Origin: DASVAL01 sp035649575
Lineage (GTDB): Bacteria; Planctomycetota; UBA1135; UBA2386
Reading direction: 5' to 3'
Assembly: GCA_035649575.1 (NCBI GenBank)
Contig: DASRJH010000053.1
Coordinates: forward strand, 1 to 35,575
Length of the DNA stretch: 35,575 bases
The notes under the pieces are model-generated. The model searched no databases, was not told the origin of the DNA, and was given only the letters and a program-made list of their open reading frames with translations. The stretch's first letter is position 1, and each line of letters starts with the position of its first letter. Made by a program: the position numbers and the translations under genes. This document shows, piece by piece, positions 23,925 to 32,266 of this stretch.

Positions 23925-25409
23925 CTACTTCTTGCGACCCGCCTTGCGACGCGCCTTCGACGCCTTCGCCGCGCCGTTCCCGCCGCCATTCGCTGCATCG
24001 CGCAGCAGATGCTCCTCCAACACCAGGGCGACGCTGGCCGTGAGCTTCTTGCCCATCGGGATGTGCAAGAACTCGTTCGGCCCGTGGGCATTGCTGTGCG
24101 GCCCCAACACCCCGGTGATCATGAACTGAGCCTTCGGGAACTTCTCGCCGAGCATGCCCATGAACGGGATCGTGCCGCCCTCCCCCATGTAGACGCAGTC
24201 CTTCTTGAAGAACGTCTGCGATGCCTTCGTGCACGACTTCCCGAGCCACTCCGCGAGCGGTGGCGCGTCCCAGCCCGCACTCGCCTTGTCGCTCGAGAAC
24301 GTGATCGAAGCACCGTGCGGCGGGTCCTTCGTCATGAGCTTCTTCAACCGATCGAGACACTCCTGCGCGTCGGCGCGCGGTGGAATGCGCAGCGACAGCT
24401 TGCCGGTCGTGTAGGGCCGCAGCACATTGCCGGCCTTGTCGATGCCGGGCACGCCGTCGATCCCGATCAATTCGACGAAGGGACGCCAGGTGCGATTCAA
24501 CACGACCTCGGTCAGGTCCTTCGCCATCGGCTTCGTGCCCTTCACCCACGGGAACTTCTGCCACAAGCGATCGCCCAACACCTTGCCGACGACCTTGGCC
24601 TGCTTCTTCCTCTGCTTCGGGATCTCGACGTAGAAGTGCTTGCTCAAGATGCAGCCCGTCTCGCTGTCTTCGAGGCGCTCCATGAGCTCGCGGAAGACCC
24701 GGAAGCTGCTCGGGACGATGCCGCTCGCGTCGCCGCTGTGCACACCTTCGGTCAGCACTTCGACGCGGACATCGCCACCGACGAGACCACGCAGGGATGT
24801 CGTGCACCAGAGCTGGTCGTAGTTGCCACAGCCCGAGTCCAGACACACGACGAGGCTCGGCGTGCCGATGCGCGTCTTCAGCGCATCGATGTAGAACGGC
24901 AGGTCGTAGCTGCCGCTCTCTTCGCAGGCTTCGATCACGACGACGCAGCGCGCGTGTTTTCCGCCGGCCTCGCGCAGCGCGCGGATCGCCGTCAGCGAAG
25001 CGAACGCGGCATACCCGTCGTCGGCGCCACCGCGGCCGTAGAGCTTGTCGCCCTTGCGCACGGGCTGCCACGGACCGAGGTCCTCGAACCACCCGACCAT
25101 CTCGGGCTGCTTGTCGAGGTGCCCGTAGAGCAGCACGCAGTCGTCGCCCTCGCCGGGGATCTCCATGTAGATGAGCGGCGTGCGGCCGTCGAGCTGCATG
25201 ACTTCGACCGTGAGCCCTTCGATCGGCTGCGCCCTGCACCAGCCCGCGATCAGGTCGACGGCGCGCTGCATGTGTCCGGCCTGCTGCCAGTCCTTGTCGA
25301 AGGCGGGCGATTTGTTCGGGATGCGGATGTAGTCGACGAGCTGCGGCACGATGTCCTTCTCCCAGACGCCGTCGACGAACGAACTGATCTTGCGGGGGTC
25401 CGTGGCCAT
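23925..25409 (-). CDS. M20-family metallopeptidase (dipeptidase/carboxypeptidase type)
   Basis: 494 residues from ATG 25409; upstream in-frame codons look non-coding. It has the di-zinc motifs of the M20 family in order: YGHLDKQPE (metal His and catalytic Asp), RGGADDGYA (bridging Asp), IEACEESGS (catalytic and metal Glu), VCLDSGCGN (metal Asp) and GPHSNAHGPNEFLH near the end (metal His). The inserted dimerisation domain (about 210-380) includes GVHSGDASGIVPSSF. It should release C-terminal or dipeptide-bound amino acids; there is no signal peptide, so it is cytoplasmic. The C-terminus has an odd basic tail (AAKASKARRKAGRKK) that could bind nucleic acid or membrane surfaces. The gene is divergent from the selenoprotein gene, with 124 bp between them. 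Confidence 0.93.
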   Translation of the reverse strand: MATDPRKISSFVDGVWEKDIVPQLVDYIRIPNKSPAFDKDWQQAGHMQRAVDLIAGWCRAQPIEGLTVEVMQLDGRTPLIYMEIPGEGDDCVLLYGHLDKQPEMVGWFEDLGPWQPVRKGDKLYGRGGADDGYAAFASLTAIRALREAGGKHARCVVVIEACEESGSYDLPFYIDALKTRIGTPSLVVCLDSGCGNYDQLWCTTSLRGLVGGDVRVEVLTEGVHSGDASGIVPSSFRVFRELMERLEDSETGCILSKHFYVEIPKQRKKQAKVVGKVLGDRLWQKFPWVKGTKPMAKDLTEVVLNRTWRPFVELIGIDGVPGIDKAGNVLRPYTTGKLSLRIPPRADAQECLDRLKKLMTKDPPHGASITFSSDKASAGWDAPPLAEWLGKSCTKASQTFFKKDCVYMGEGGTIPFMGMLGEKFPKAQFMITGVLGPHSNAHGPNEFLHIPMGKKLTASVALVLEEHLLRDAANGGGNGAAKASKARRKAGRKK

Positions 25410-25533
25410 TGCCGCGATGCGAACCGACGCCAGCTTGCGGCTCAAGCCCGAGCCGTGCCTTCGTCGCACAATCCGTGCATCGCGCGCCGACACCCCCGCG
25501 ACCCGGCCACGGTATCATTGACTTCTTCACGTC

Positions 25534-26394
25534 ATGACATCACGAGTCCTCGTCGCCCTGGCCGTCCTGGCCCTGCCCGTTGCTCGCGCGCCATCCCAAC
25601 GACGAAACATCATGCTCGGCCCCGAGGTGCTGGACAAGCTGCTGCAGCAGTACGACAAGAACAAGGACGGCAAGATCCAGAAGGACGAGTACCCGCGCAC
25701 CGCCGAGGCGTTCGCCAACCTCGACCGTGATCGCAACGGCGTGCTCGAAGCCGCGGACTTCGAAGCGGGCCCCGCGCGCGGGCGCCGCGACCCGCGTGGC
25801 CCCGAGGACAAGGACAAGCGGCCCCAGGTCGGCAGCCTCGCCCCCGACTTCGAGCTGCCGCTGCTCGGCAGCGAGGGCAAGACGGTCAAGCTCTCGTCGC
25901 TGCGCGGCAAGCAGCCCGTCGCGTTGATCTTCGGCAGCTACACTTGACCCCCGTTCCGCAACGCGGCTGGTCGGCTGCGCGAGATCTACGAGAAGCACAA
26001 CACCGACGTCGCGTTCTTCCTCGTCTACGTGCGCGAGGCGCACCCGATCGACGGCAAGATGCCGTCGGGCTTCGGCCTGATCGAGGATCCCATCGACGAC
26101 AAGGAGCGCACGAAGGTGGCGGGGACCTGCGTGAAGGATCTCGAGCTGCCGATGCCGGCTCTCGTCGACCACGTCGACAACAAGGTCCAGGACGCGTATG
26201 GCGGCTGGCCCGATCGGCTGTATCTCGTCGGCAAGGACGGCATGATCGCCTACGTCGGGGCCAGGGGACCGCAAGGTTTCGATCCCGCAGCGTGGGCCGC
26301 GGCGATCGAAGCGGAAGTGTCGCGCATCGCCGCCGAGAAGCCGGGTTCCACGGGTGACAAGCCACCCGGGAAGAAGGGCGACAACAAGCAGTGA
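25534..26394 (+). CDS. EF-hand deiodinase-like selenoprotein (TGA 25945-25947 read as Sec)
   Basis: 286 residues if the in-frame TGA is decoded as selenocysteine (U138). The order is: signal peptide (LVALAVLALPVARA), two EF-hand loops (DKNKDGKIQKDE about 48-59; DRDRNGVLEAAD about 70-81), a charged linker, then a thioredoxin-like domain (GSLAPDFELPLLG ... IFGSYTUPPFR). After the TGA the same frame continues as a good protein with deiodinase hallmarks: REAHPIDG, AYGGWPDRLYLV and YVGARGPQGF. The motif FGSxTUPPF is the active site of iodothyronine deiodinases and their bacterial relatives, where U is Sec or Cys. A hairpin with a GGUC loop follows the UGA. It is likely a secreted or periplasmic thiol/selenol oxidoreductase. 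The alternative, a nonsense mutation of a TGC/TGT codon, would make this a recent pseudogene. The Lys-rich tail ends in TGA 26392. Confidence 0.82.
25945..25979 (+). promoter_or_regulatory. UGA selenocysteine codon with candidate bacterial SECIS hairpin
   Basis: UGA at 25945-25947. A hairpin CGCGGC-UGGUCG-GCUGCG (25962-25979; six pairs including one G-U) begins 14 bases later, and its loop contains GGUC, as does the SelB-binding loop of E. coli fdhF as I remember it. The loop starts 20 bases after the UGA, inside the usual bacterial SECIS distance. The hairpin is within the coding sequence, as expected for bacteria. Confidence 0.65.
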
Positions 26395-26395
26395 G

Positions 26396-29356
26396 CTAAG
26401 GCAACCGCAACACGAGGTCGAGAGTGGCGGGCGCACTCACGGCGACTTCGCCGGCCCGGTGCACAGCTCCACCTCGCCGGTTCAGCTCGACGCGGTAGCG
26501 ACCGACGACTACGTCGTTCCACTCGAACCTCCCGTCGGCCGCCGTGAACCCGCTGCGTTCTTCGCCGCGGTCGAGCGGGACGAACCTGACCACGACCGCG
26601 GCGGCATCCCCCGCCTGCGTTCCCGGCTGGGTCGCTTCGACGCGGCCGGCGACCCGGGCGACAGGCTGCAGGATCACGGCGATCGGCCCCCTGGGGCAAC
26701 CCTCGGCGACCAGCACGTCGCGCAACGTCGTGCGCCCCGTCCGTTCCTTCTCGGCGCGCAGTTCGTAGGTCCCCGTGGTAACGCCCTCGAAGCGGAACAC
26801 GCCGCGCGCGTCCGAGCGCTGGACGCGCAGCGAGCTCGATCTTCCTTGCCCACCGCGGTCGAACAGCACGACGCGGCAATCGGCGACCACAGCCCCCGAC
26901 GCATCCCGCACCTCGCCGAACGCGCCGCCGGTCGTGATGCGGATGTCGAGCTGCAACGGCTGCTCGACGAGGACGGCGAAGTTGCGCGCATAGTGGTGGC
27001 TGAACAGGTTGTCCTTGAGCCGGCTCGCGGCAACGTCCGCGGGCACGACGATGACCCGCAGCTCGCCGGGCGGACAGCGGCCGAGATCGAACTCCCCGCT
27101 CGCGACGACGCGGCTCGTGATGCGGCGTTCGGGTGACTTCGACTGCCCGACGACGATGGCCCCCACCGCGGGCGCGCCGTCGATCGTCACCGTGCCGCGC
27201 ACGAGAGCCCCCGGACCATCGTAGGGCGTGGCATCGAGCAGCGCGTCGAAGCGGACCTTCGCGACGTCGCCGCCGCGCAACTCGACTTCAGCCTTGTTCC
27301 ACGGCAGGACCTGCTTCTGCCGCGCCTGATACTGGATCACGCCGGCGACGGTGCCGATGTCGGGCATCGAGTCCTGCGCGGTCACGCGGTATTTGCCGGG
27401 CTGCAGCGCCGCGAACACGAACGATCCGTCGAGCCCCGGCATCGCGAGCTGCGGCAGGTCGGGCATCGACCCCTTCCGGCCGCCTTCCTGGCGCCGTTCG
27501 AGCACGATCACCCAGCGGCCCGGCGGCGGCGGCCGGCCGCCGTCGGTCAACACGCCCTCGATCGACGCCGCCGCCGCGAACTGCATGACGAGCTCCGCGG
27601 GATGACCTTCGACCAAAGCGTGCACCTGCCCGTGCAGGCTGTGCATCGCCGTGAGGCGCATCGAGTCGGTCGGCAGATCGCGCACGGTGCACCAGCCGTC
27701 GCTACCCGTGCGGCCGGCGCTCAGCGGCAGCTCGACGATGCGTTGCTGGCGCGTGCCGCCGCGTGGCTGCACGTAGAGCGTGGCCTCGGCCACGGGTTCG
27801 CCCGCGGCGTCGACGGTGCGGACCCGCAGCACGCGTGGTTGCCGCAGCGACACGAGACGTTCGGTGTCGGCGCGCAGGTCGAGATCGAACGACTCCGTCG
27901 CGCAACCCGACGCCGCGACCACGATGCACCAGGGCCCCGCCGGCAGGTCGCGCAGCACGAGCCGGCCGTCGTCGAGCCGTTCGATCTGCTGCGTGCGTTC
28001 GGCTGGCTCGCGCAGGCCGAACAGCGCGATCTCGACCGCGCCGTTCTTGCCGCTGCCGGCGACGGCGCGCACGCGGATGTCTGCCGGGATGCCCCCCGCC
28101 GCATCGCGTACGGTGAGCAGCAGCGAATGGCGTCCCGGCACGACGACGCGCAGCACGCCGTCGGCGTTGGCTGCTTCGCCGACGCTCCAAGCCGCGTCGC
28201 CGGGCCGCCGCGCCGCCGCGAGCGCGAGACCGCGCGGCAGCCCGAGCATGGTAGTCTTGCCATCTGCATCCGTGACGCCGCCGCGTTCGCCGATGTGCAC
28301 CGGGAAACCGGCGCTCATCGGCGCGACGAGCACTTCGGCCCCGGCGATCGGAGCTCCCGCAGAGTCGACGACGTGCACTGTGGCGCTGCAGCCATCCCCG
28401 AGGAACAGTTCGCCGAGCAGCGTCGTTTGTCCCGCACGGGCTTCGACGCCCTGGCGCAGCAGACTCGCTCGTTCGCTCGCCGTCACCGCGACGACCACGG
28501 CGCCGGCGTCGACACCGTGGACCTCGAAACTGCCGTCGGCAGCCGTGAACGCCTCCGCGATCGGCAGCATCGCGATCGCGCGGCCCACCCATTCGGGCAG
28601 CAGCAGCACGCCGTTCTCGCCGCCCGCCGTGACGATCAGGGCCCCATCGGGTCGCAGGCGCTCGATCGGGATCGCCGCAAACGGCAGCGGCGGCAGCCGC
28701 GCAGCGCGCACGCGCGCGCCGGCGACCGGCCCGTCGCCGTCGACGACGGTGCCCGCGAGCGACGCACCGGTCTTGAGGCGCACGTCGCCGAGATCGACCA
28801 CTTCGCCGGGCGCAGGCGTGCGTTGCACGGGCACGAACGTGCCCTGACCCGAGCGGAACCGCGGCGGTGCCGCGCGCACGTCGGCAAAGGCGAGTCGCAG
28901 GGCGCACATCCCGCGCGGCGCGATGCCCTTCAACACGAATCGACCCTCGGCATCGGTCAGCGCCGTGGCGACGACGAGCCGCGGTGCCGACGGCGTGTGC
29001 GCGAACACATCGAGATCGAACGGCAACGCGGCATCGGCCGCGACGCGCAGCAACTGCACTTCGATGGCCGCGACCGGCGTTCCATCGGGTGCGACGACGC
29101 GACCCGTGTAGCCGGTGTCCGTGCTGCTGCCGGCGCCGGCATCGACCTCGTTGCGCGCCTGCTGCGCCGCCACGGCCCGGGCCGATCCGGTGTCCGGAAT
29201 GCGGGCCACGTCTGCCTCGACGACCTGTGCTTTTTCTGGTGATCCATCGGTCGGGAGCGGTGCGGCCACCGGCGGCGCGGTCTCGGCGCTCCACCACGAC
29301 GTCGTTGCGATGACAACGACGCAAGCGACGAGCAGGAACACGACGATGCGGCGCAC
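26396..29356 (-). CDS. Large exported carboxypeptidase-regulatory-like repeat protein
   Basis: 986 residues from GTG 29356, the only in-frame start that begins at the hydrophobic N-terminal helix (RIVVFLLVACVVVIATTSWW). The helix is probably an uncleaved anchor or signal peptide, followed by an Ala/Pro-rich linker. The body is a string of beta-sandwich units of the carboxypeptidase-regulatory-like type (YTGRVVAPDGTPVAAIEVQLL, LAGTVVDGDGPVAGARVRAA, VHVVDSAGAPIAGAEVLV, VRTVDAAGEPVAEATLYV, VRGTVTIDGAPAVGAIVV, GEVRDASGAVVADCRVVL, VAGRVEATQPG), each with an internal D-G-x-F strand (DAEGRFVLKGI, AADGSFEVHGV, ARGVFRFEGV, ADGRFEWNDV). No catalytic motif is visible. It is a larger relative of the protein at 8066-10405. 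Its stop codon is only one base from that of the convergent selenoprotein gene. The role is unknown. Confidence 0.85.
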   Translation of the reverse strand: MRRIVVFLLVACVVVIATTSWWSAETAPPVAAPLPTDGSPEKAQVVEADVARIPDTGSARAVAAQQARNEVDAGAGSSTDTGYTGRVVAPDGTPVAAIEVQLLRVAADAALPFDLDVFAHTPSAPRLVVATALTDAEGRFVLKGIAPRGMCALRLAFADVRAAPPRFRSGQGTFVPVQRTPAPGEVVDLGDVRLKTGASLAGTVVDGDGPVAGARVRAARLPPLPFAAIPIERLRPDGALIVTAGGENGVLLLPEWVGRAIAMLPIAEAFTAADGSFEVHGVDAGAVVVAVTASERASLLRQGVEARAGQTTLLGELFLGDGCSATVHVVDSAGAPIAGAEVLVAPMSAGFPVHIGERGGVTDADGKTTMLGLPRGLALAAARRPGDAAWSVGEAANADGVLRVVVPGRHSLLLTVRDAAGGIPADIRVRAVAGSGKNGAVEIALFGLREPAERTQQIERLDDGRLVLRDLPAGPWCIVVAASGCATESFDLDLRADTERLVSLRQPRVLRVRTVDAAGEPVAEATLYVQPRGGTRQQRIVELPLSAGRTGSDGWCTVRDLPTDSMRLTAMHSLHGQVHALVEGHPAELVMQFAAAASIEGVLTDGGRPPPPGRWVIVLERRQEGGRKGSMPDLPQLAMPGLDGSFVFAALQPGKYRVTAQDSMPDIGTVAGVIQYQARQKQVLPWNKAEVELRGGDVAKVRFDALLDATPYDGPGALVRGTVTIDGAPAVGAIVVGQSKSPERRITSRVVASGEFDLGRCPPGELRVIVVPADVAASRLKDNLFSHHYARNFAVLVEQPLQLDIRITTGGAFGEVRDASGAVVADCRVVLFDRGGQGRSSSLRVQRSDARGVFRFEGVTTGTYELRAEKERTGRTTLRDVLVAEGCPRGPIAVILQPVARVAGRVEATQPGTQAGDAAAVVVRFVPLDRGEERSGFTAADGRFEWNDVVVGRYRVELNRRGGAVHRAGEVAVSAPATLDLVLRLP

Positions 29357-29514
29357 CTGATCATTGCACCACACCGCGGCCGCTCGCGTAGCGGTCGAAC
29401 GGTCCTTCGGCCCAACCCTTCGCAGAGAAGCAAGCGGCCTTCTGCCGGCGCAGAGCCTTCCCAAGGGCCGCGACGACCGTATCCTTCCGGGCTCGCCAAC
29501 CACTGCAGGTCTCG

Positions 29515-30273
29515 TTGAAGGTCTCCCACCGCAAAACCATGATGGCCAGCCTGGTGCTGGCGTTCGCCGGCCAGACCGCCCTGGTCTACAGCGATGGGAC
29601 CGCGGACGCCCACGGGCGCCTCGAAGCGACGGCGCTGCGCGGCCGGCAGCTCTGGCTCGACAACAACTGTCAAGCCTGCCACCAGCTCTACGGCTTTGGC
29701 GGGTTCCTCGGCCCTGACCTGACCAACGCCGCGGCGCGCGTCGACCGCAAGCGGCTCGAGACGATGCTGACCGTCGGCAGCGGTCAGATGCCGGCCTGGA
29801 ACTTCGACAAGGCTCAGATCGACGCGATCGAAGCGTTCCTGCGCGCGATCGACCGCACCGGCATCGGCCAGGCACGCAGCACCGTGCCGATCCCGCGCGA
29901 GCAGGTGCTGATGGCGATCGAGACCCAATCCGCGAAGGACCCGATGTCGCCCGCGGCGTCGCGCGGGCAGCAGTTCTTCCACGCGACGTGCGTCGCCTGC
30001 CACTGTCTATTCAGCGCCACGCCACTCGGCCCGTATCTGGCACCGGATCTGTCCGGCGCCCGAAACCGTCTCAGCGACGCCGATCTGCGCGAAGTCATCA
30101 CGAACGGCCGGCCCGCGCGCGGCATGCCGGCGTGGCCGCTGCAGGAATCGCAGCGTGCCGAGCTGCTCGAGTATCTCGCGTGGCTCGCCAAACATCGCGA
30201 CGCCGTGCTCGCGGTCTGGCGTGCGACGTCCACGAACGCCGGCGATGGCCTGCCATGGTGGGAATTCCGATGA
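29515..30273 (+). CDS. Dihaem NorC-like cytochrome c subunit
   Basis: 252 residues from TTG 29515; ATG 29539 is the alternative and would shorten the N-terminus by eight. An N-terminal hydrophobic segment (about 9-25, MMASLVLAFAGQTALVY) anchors it. Two c-type haem sites are seen: CQACH (52-56) with candidate Met ligand in GQMPAW (Met92), and CVACH (159-163) with RGMPAW (Met204). The first domain, with LWLDNNCQACHQLYGFGGFLGPDLTN, matches the NorC subunit of nitric oxide reductases; the second domain is an extra cytochrome c not found in single-haem NorC. It should pass electrons on the periplasmic side to the membrane subunit encoded next, whose start overlaps this stop by four bases (ATGA). 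Confidence 0.88.
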   Translation: MKVSHRKTMMASLVLAFAGQTALVYSDGTADAHGRLEATALRGRQLWLDNNCQACHQLYGFGGFLGPDLTNAAARVDRKRLETMLTVGSGQMPAWNFDKAQIDAIEAFLRAIDRTGIGQARSTVPIPREQVLMAIETQSAKDPMSPAASRGQQFFHATCVACHCLFSATPLGPYLAPDLSGARNRLSDADLREVITNGRPARGMPAWPLQESQRAELLEYLAWLAKHRDAVLAVWRATSTNAGDGLPWWEFR

Positions 30274-31715
30274 GCGCTTCGCTCTCCGACCGCGGCGCCA
30301 ACGTCGACCGCCTCGTGGCGATCCAGCTGCGCATGGCGATCGCCTGCGTGGTGCTCGGCCTCTTGAGCGGCATCCTGGCCGTACTGCACTACGTGCCGGG
30401 GCTCTCGCCGGGCTTGCACGAAGCCGGTCTCGGCCTCACGAGGACGCGGCCGATCCACACCACGCTGCTCGCGCTGTGGATCTACGGCGCCGCAGTCGCG
30501 GTGATCTACCACTACCTCGCCGGCCGCGGCGACGGCCTCGACCGCGGCGACATCCGCCGCTTCTGGTTCCACACCGGCTGCTGGCTCGCAGCCGGCGCCG
30601 GCATCCTCGTGACGCTCGCGATGGGCTTCAGCACCGGTCGCGAGTATGCGGAGTTCCCTCCCGTCTTCTCGGCGCTGCTGCTGGCCGGATGGCTCGCGTT
30701 CGCGTGGACGTTCCTGAAGCGGCTGCGGCTCGGCTTCTGGGACCAGCCGATCTACGTCTGGTTCTGGACCGTCGGCGTCATCTACTTCGTGTTCACGTTC
30801 GTCGAGTTCCACGCCTACCTGCTGCCGGCCGTGCACGAGCAACCGCTGCGCGACCTGCAGCTGCAGTGGAAATCGTGTGGCACGCTGGTCGGCTCGTTCA
30901 ACTTCCTGGTCTACGGCTCGCTGTCTTACGTCGCCGAGAGGGTCAGCGGAGACAAGCGTTATGCGCAGTCTCCGATCGCGTTCGCGCTGTTCGGCGTGGG
31001 CTGCCTGAACTCGTTCACGAACTACGCGCATCACACCTATCACCTGCCTCAGGACCCGCTGGTCAAGTGGATCGCATTCGTCGTCAGCATGCTCGAGATC
31101 GTGATCCTGCTGAAGCTGATGCAGGACATCGGCAAGTCGCTGCGCAAGCAGTCGAGCACGGGACCTGCCCATCCGGCGGCGCCCTTCCTCGTGTCCGCGA
31201 AGTGGTGGACCACGGCGATGCTGCTGGTCTCGATCGTGATCTCGGTGCCGAACCTGAACAGCATCGTCCACGGCACGCACGTCGTCACGGGTCACGCGAT
31301 GGGCACCGAGCTCGGCATCGACTCGATGGTGCTGTTCGCCGTGATCACGTATCTGCTGGCGCAGCGCTGGCGGGGTTCGAGCGCCGTCGTCGCCCGGCTC
31401 TACGACCGCACGACGCGCAGCCGGCTCGTCGCGTTGAACGTCACGGCCGCGGTGTTCATCGGCTGGCTGCTCGCGTCGGGCACCGCCCACGGCTGGTCGC
31501 GCTACCACGGTGCGCCGCCGCCGCTGTGGGTCGACCTGCGCTGGATCGTGTTCCCTGTCTTTGGCGGCGCCGTCGCAGGCGCCAGCCTGTCGCTGCTGCT
31601 GCGCTGGGTGCCGCTGCTGTTCGGCCGCACCGAGGCTCGCGCCGAGGTTGCCACGGCCGGCGGCTCTGCAGCACCGGTGACGATGGCCGGCAGCAGCCAG
31701 CACCGCGACCGCTGA
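30270..31715 (+). CDS. Divergent NorB-like haem-copper oxidase superfamily subunit
   Basis: 481 residues, about 12 transmembrane helices; ATG 30270 overlaps the NorC-like stop. The helix II motif RTRPIHTTLLALW (His63) matches the low-spin haem ligand of NorB, and NYAHHTYHLP (His254-His255) corresponds to the GTGHHYFW metal-site motif. VHGTHVVTGHAMGTELGID (His334, 337, 342) lies where the haem-ligand helix X is expected. The region corresponding to the NorB helix with the third metal His and the conserved Glu residues reads LQLQWKSCGTLVGSFNFLVYG (about 197-217), with neither His nor Glu. The position of the second helix X His appears to be Met344. It is therefore related to nitric oxide reductase but atypical, and its substrate is uncertain: NO reduction, another electron sink, or a non-catalytic paralogue. 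It is in the inner membrane with the dihaem subunit. Confidence 0.82.
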   Translation: MSASLSDRGANVDRLVAIQLRMAIACVVLGLLSGILAVLHYVPGLSPGLHEAGLGLTRTRPIHTTLLALWIYGAAVAVIYHYLAGRGDGLDRGDIRRFWFHTGCWLAAGAGILVTLAMGFSTGREYAEFPPVFSALLLAGWLAFAWTFLKRLRLGFWDQPIYVWFWTVGVIYFVFTFVEFHAYLLPAVHEQPLRDLQLQWKSCGTLVGSFNFLVYGSLSYVAERVSGDKRYAQSPIAFALFGVGCLNSFTNYAHHTYHLPQDPLVKWIAFVVSMLEIVILLKLMQDIGKSLRKQSSTGPAHPAAPFLVSAKWWTTAMLLVSIVISVPNLNSIVHGTHVVTGHAMGTELGIDSMVLFAVITYLLAQRWRGSSAVVARLYDRTTRSRLVALNVTAAVFIGWLLASGTAHGWSRYHGAPPPLWVDLRWIVFPVFGGAVAGASLSLLLRWVPLLFGRTEARAEVATAGGSAAPVTMAGSSQHRDR

Positions 31716-31773
31716 GACGCTGCGCTGCTCGCGCGTTTGAGGAATGTCTGCCGGCCGCCGATGAAAGCGACGC

Positions 31774-32199
31774 ATGCGAACGCTCTCGCTTGCCATGCTG
31801 GTCACGCTCTGCGCCTGCACGAGAAAGGTCGTCTCGGACCCCGGGCCATTGCCGCCCGCGGACCACCAGGAGCAGGTGCGCGCCGTGATGAACCGCATCT
31901 TGAAGGACGACGGCACGGCGCGCTACCGCTTCGCGGCTCCGGAGCGCTATCGCCTGCGGCGCTCTCTGTTCGACTCTGACGTTCCGGGACAACCGCCCAA
32001 GTTCGGCCATGTGCACGGCTGGCGCGTCGATGTGTTCGTGACGGCGAAGAACACCTACCAGCGCGGCGAGACACCCTACATGGCCTTCTTCAGCGAGGGG
32101 AAGTTCGCAGGGATCTTCGCCGAGAACCGCGTGCAGAACGCGCCGGCGGAGATCGACAAGTGGCGTGCCCTGTATCTGCCGCCCGCGGCGCCGAAGTAG
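31774..32199 (+). CDS. Small predicted lipoprotein
   Basis: 141 residues. The N-terminus MRTLSLAMLVTLCAC is a short signal peptide with a lipobox (LCAC). The mature protein is small and mixed alpha/beta, with RYRFAAPERYRLRRSLF, GHVHGWRVDVFVTAKNTYQRGETPYMAFFSEGKF and a Pro/Ala-rich end. No family is recognised. It lies 58 bp behind the NorB-like gene on the same strand and could be co-transcribed. It is the last gene before the tRNA-Val fragment, so it probably belongs to the conserved chromosome rather than the accessory region. Confidence 0.7.
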   Translation: MRTLSLAMLVTLCACTRKVVSDPGPLPPADHQEQVRAVMNRILKDDGTARYRFAAPERYRLRRSLFDSDVPGQPPKFGHVHGWRVDVFVTAKNTYQRGETPYMAFFSEGKFAGIFAENRVQNAPAEIDKWRALYLPPAAPK

Positions 32200-32266
32200 A
32201 TCGGCACGGGGCCACAGGTTGCGCACCGTCGCGCGCCGGGAATCGGGGTCCGGCGCCACGCGCGCC

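Noticed and set aside
25612..25947. Selenoprotein gene as a short 137-residue protein ending at TGA 25945
   Set aside because: The reading after the TGA in the same frame is strongly protein-like and completes the deiodinase/thioredoxin fold; a chain ending just before the active-site residue would be non-functional.
27602..29242. 546-codon plus-strand open frame antisense to the large repeat protein
   Set aside because: It is rich in Arg/His/Asp/Ala without motifs, while the minus strand shows clear repeated beta-sandwich motifs and a signal/anchor helix.
29814..31916. 700-codon minus-strand open frame opposite the NorC/NorB-like genes
   Set aside because: It is a low-complexity Arg/Gln/Asp translation with no domain; the plus strand has haem motifs and transmembrane helices.
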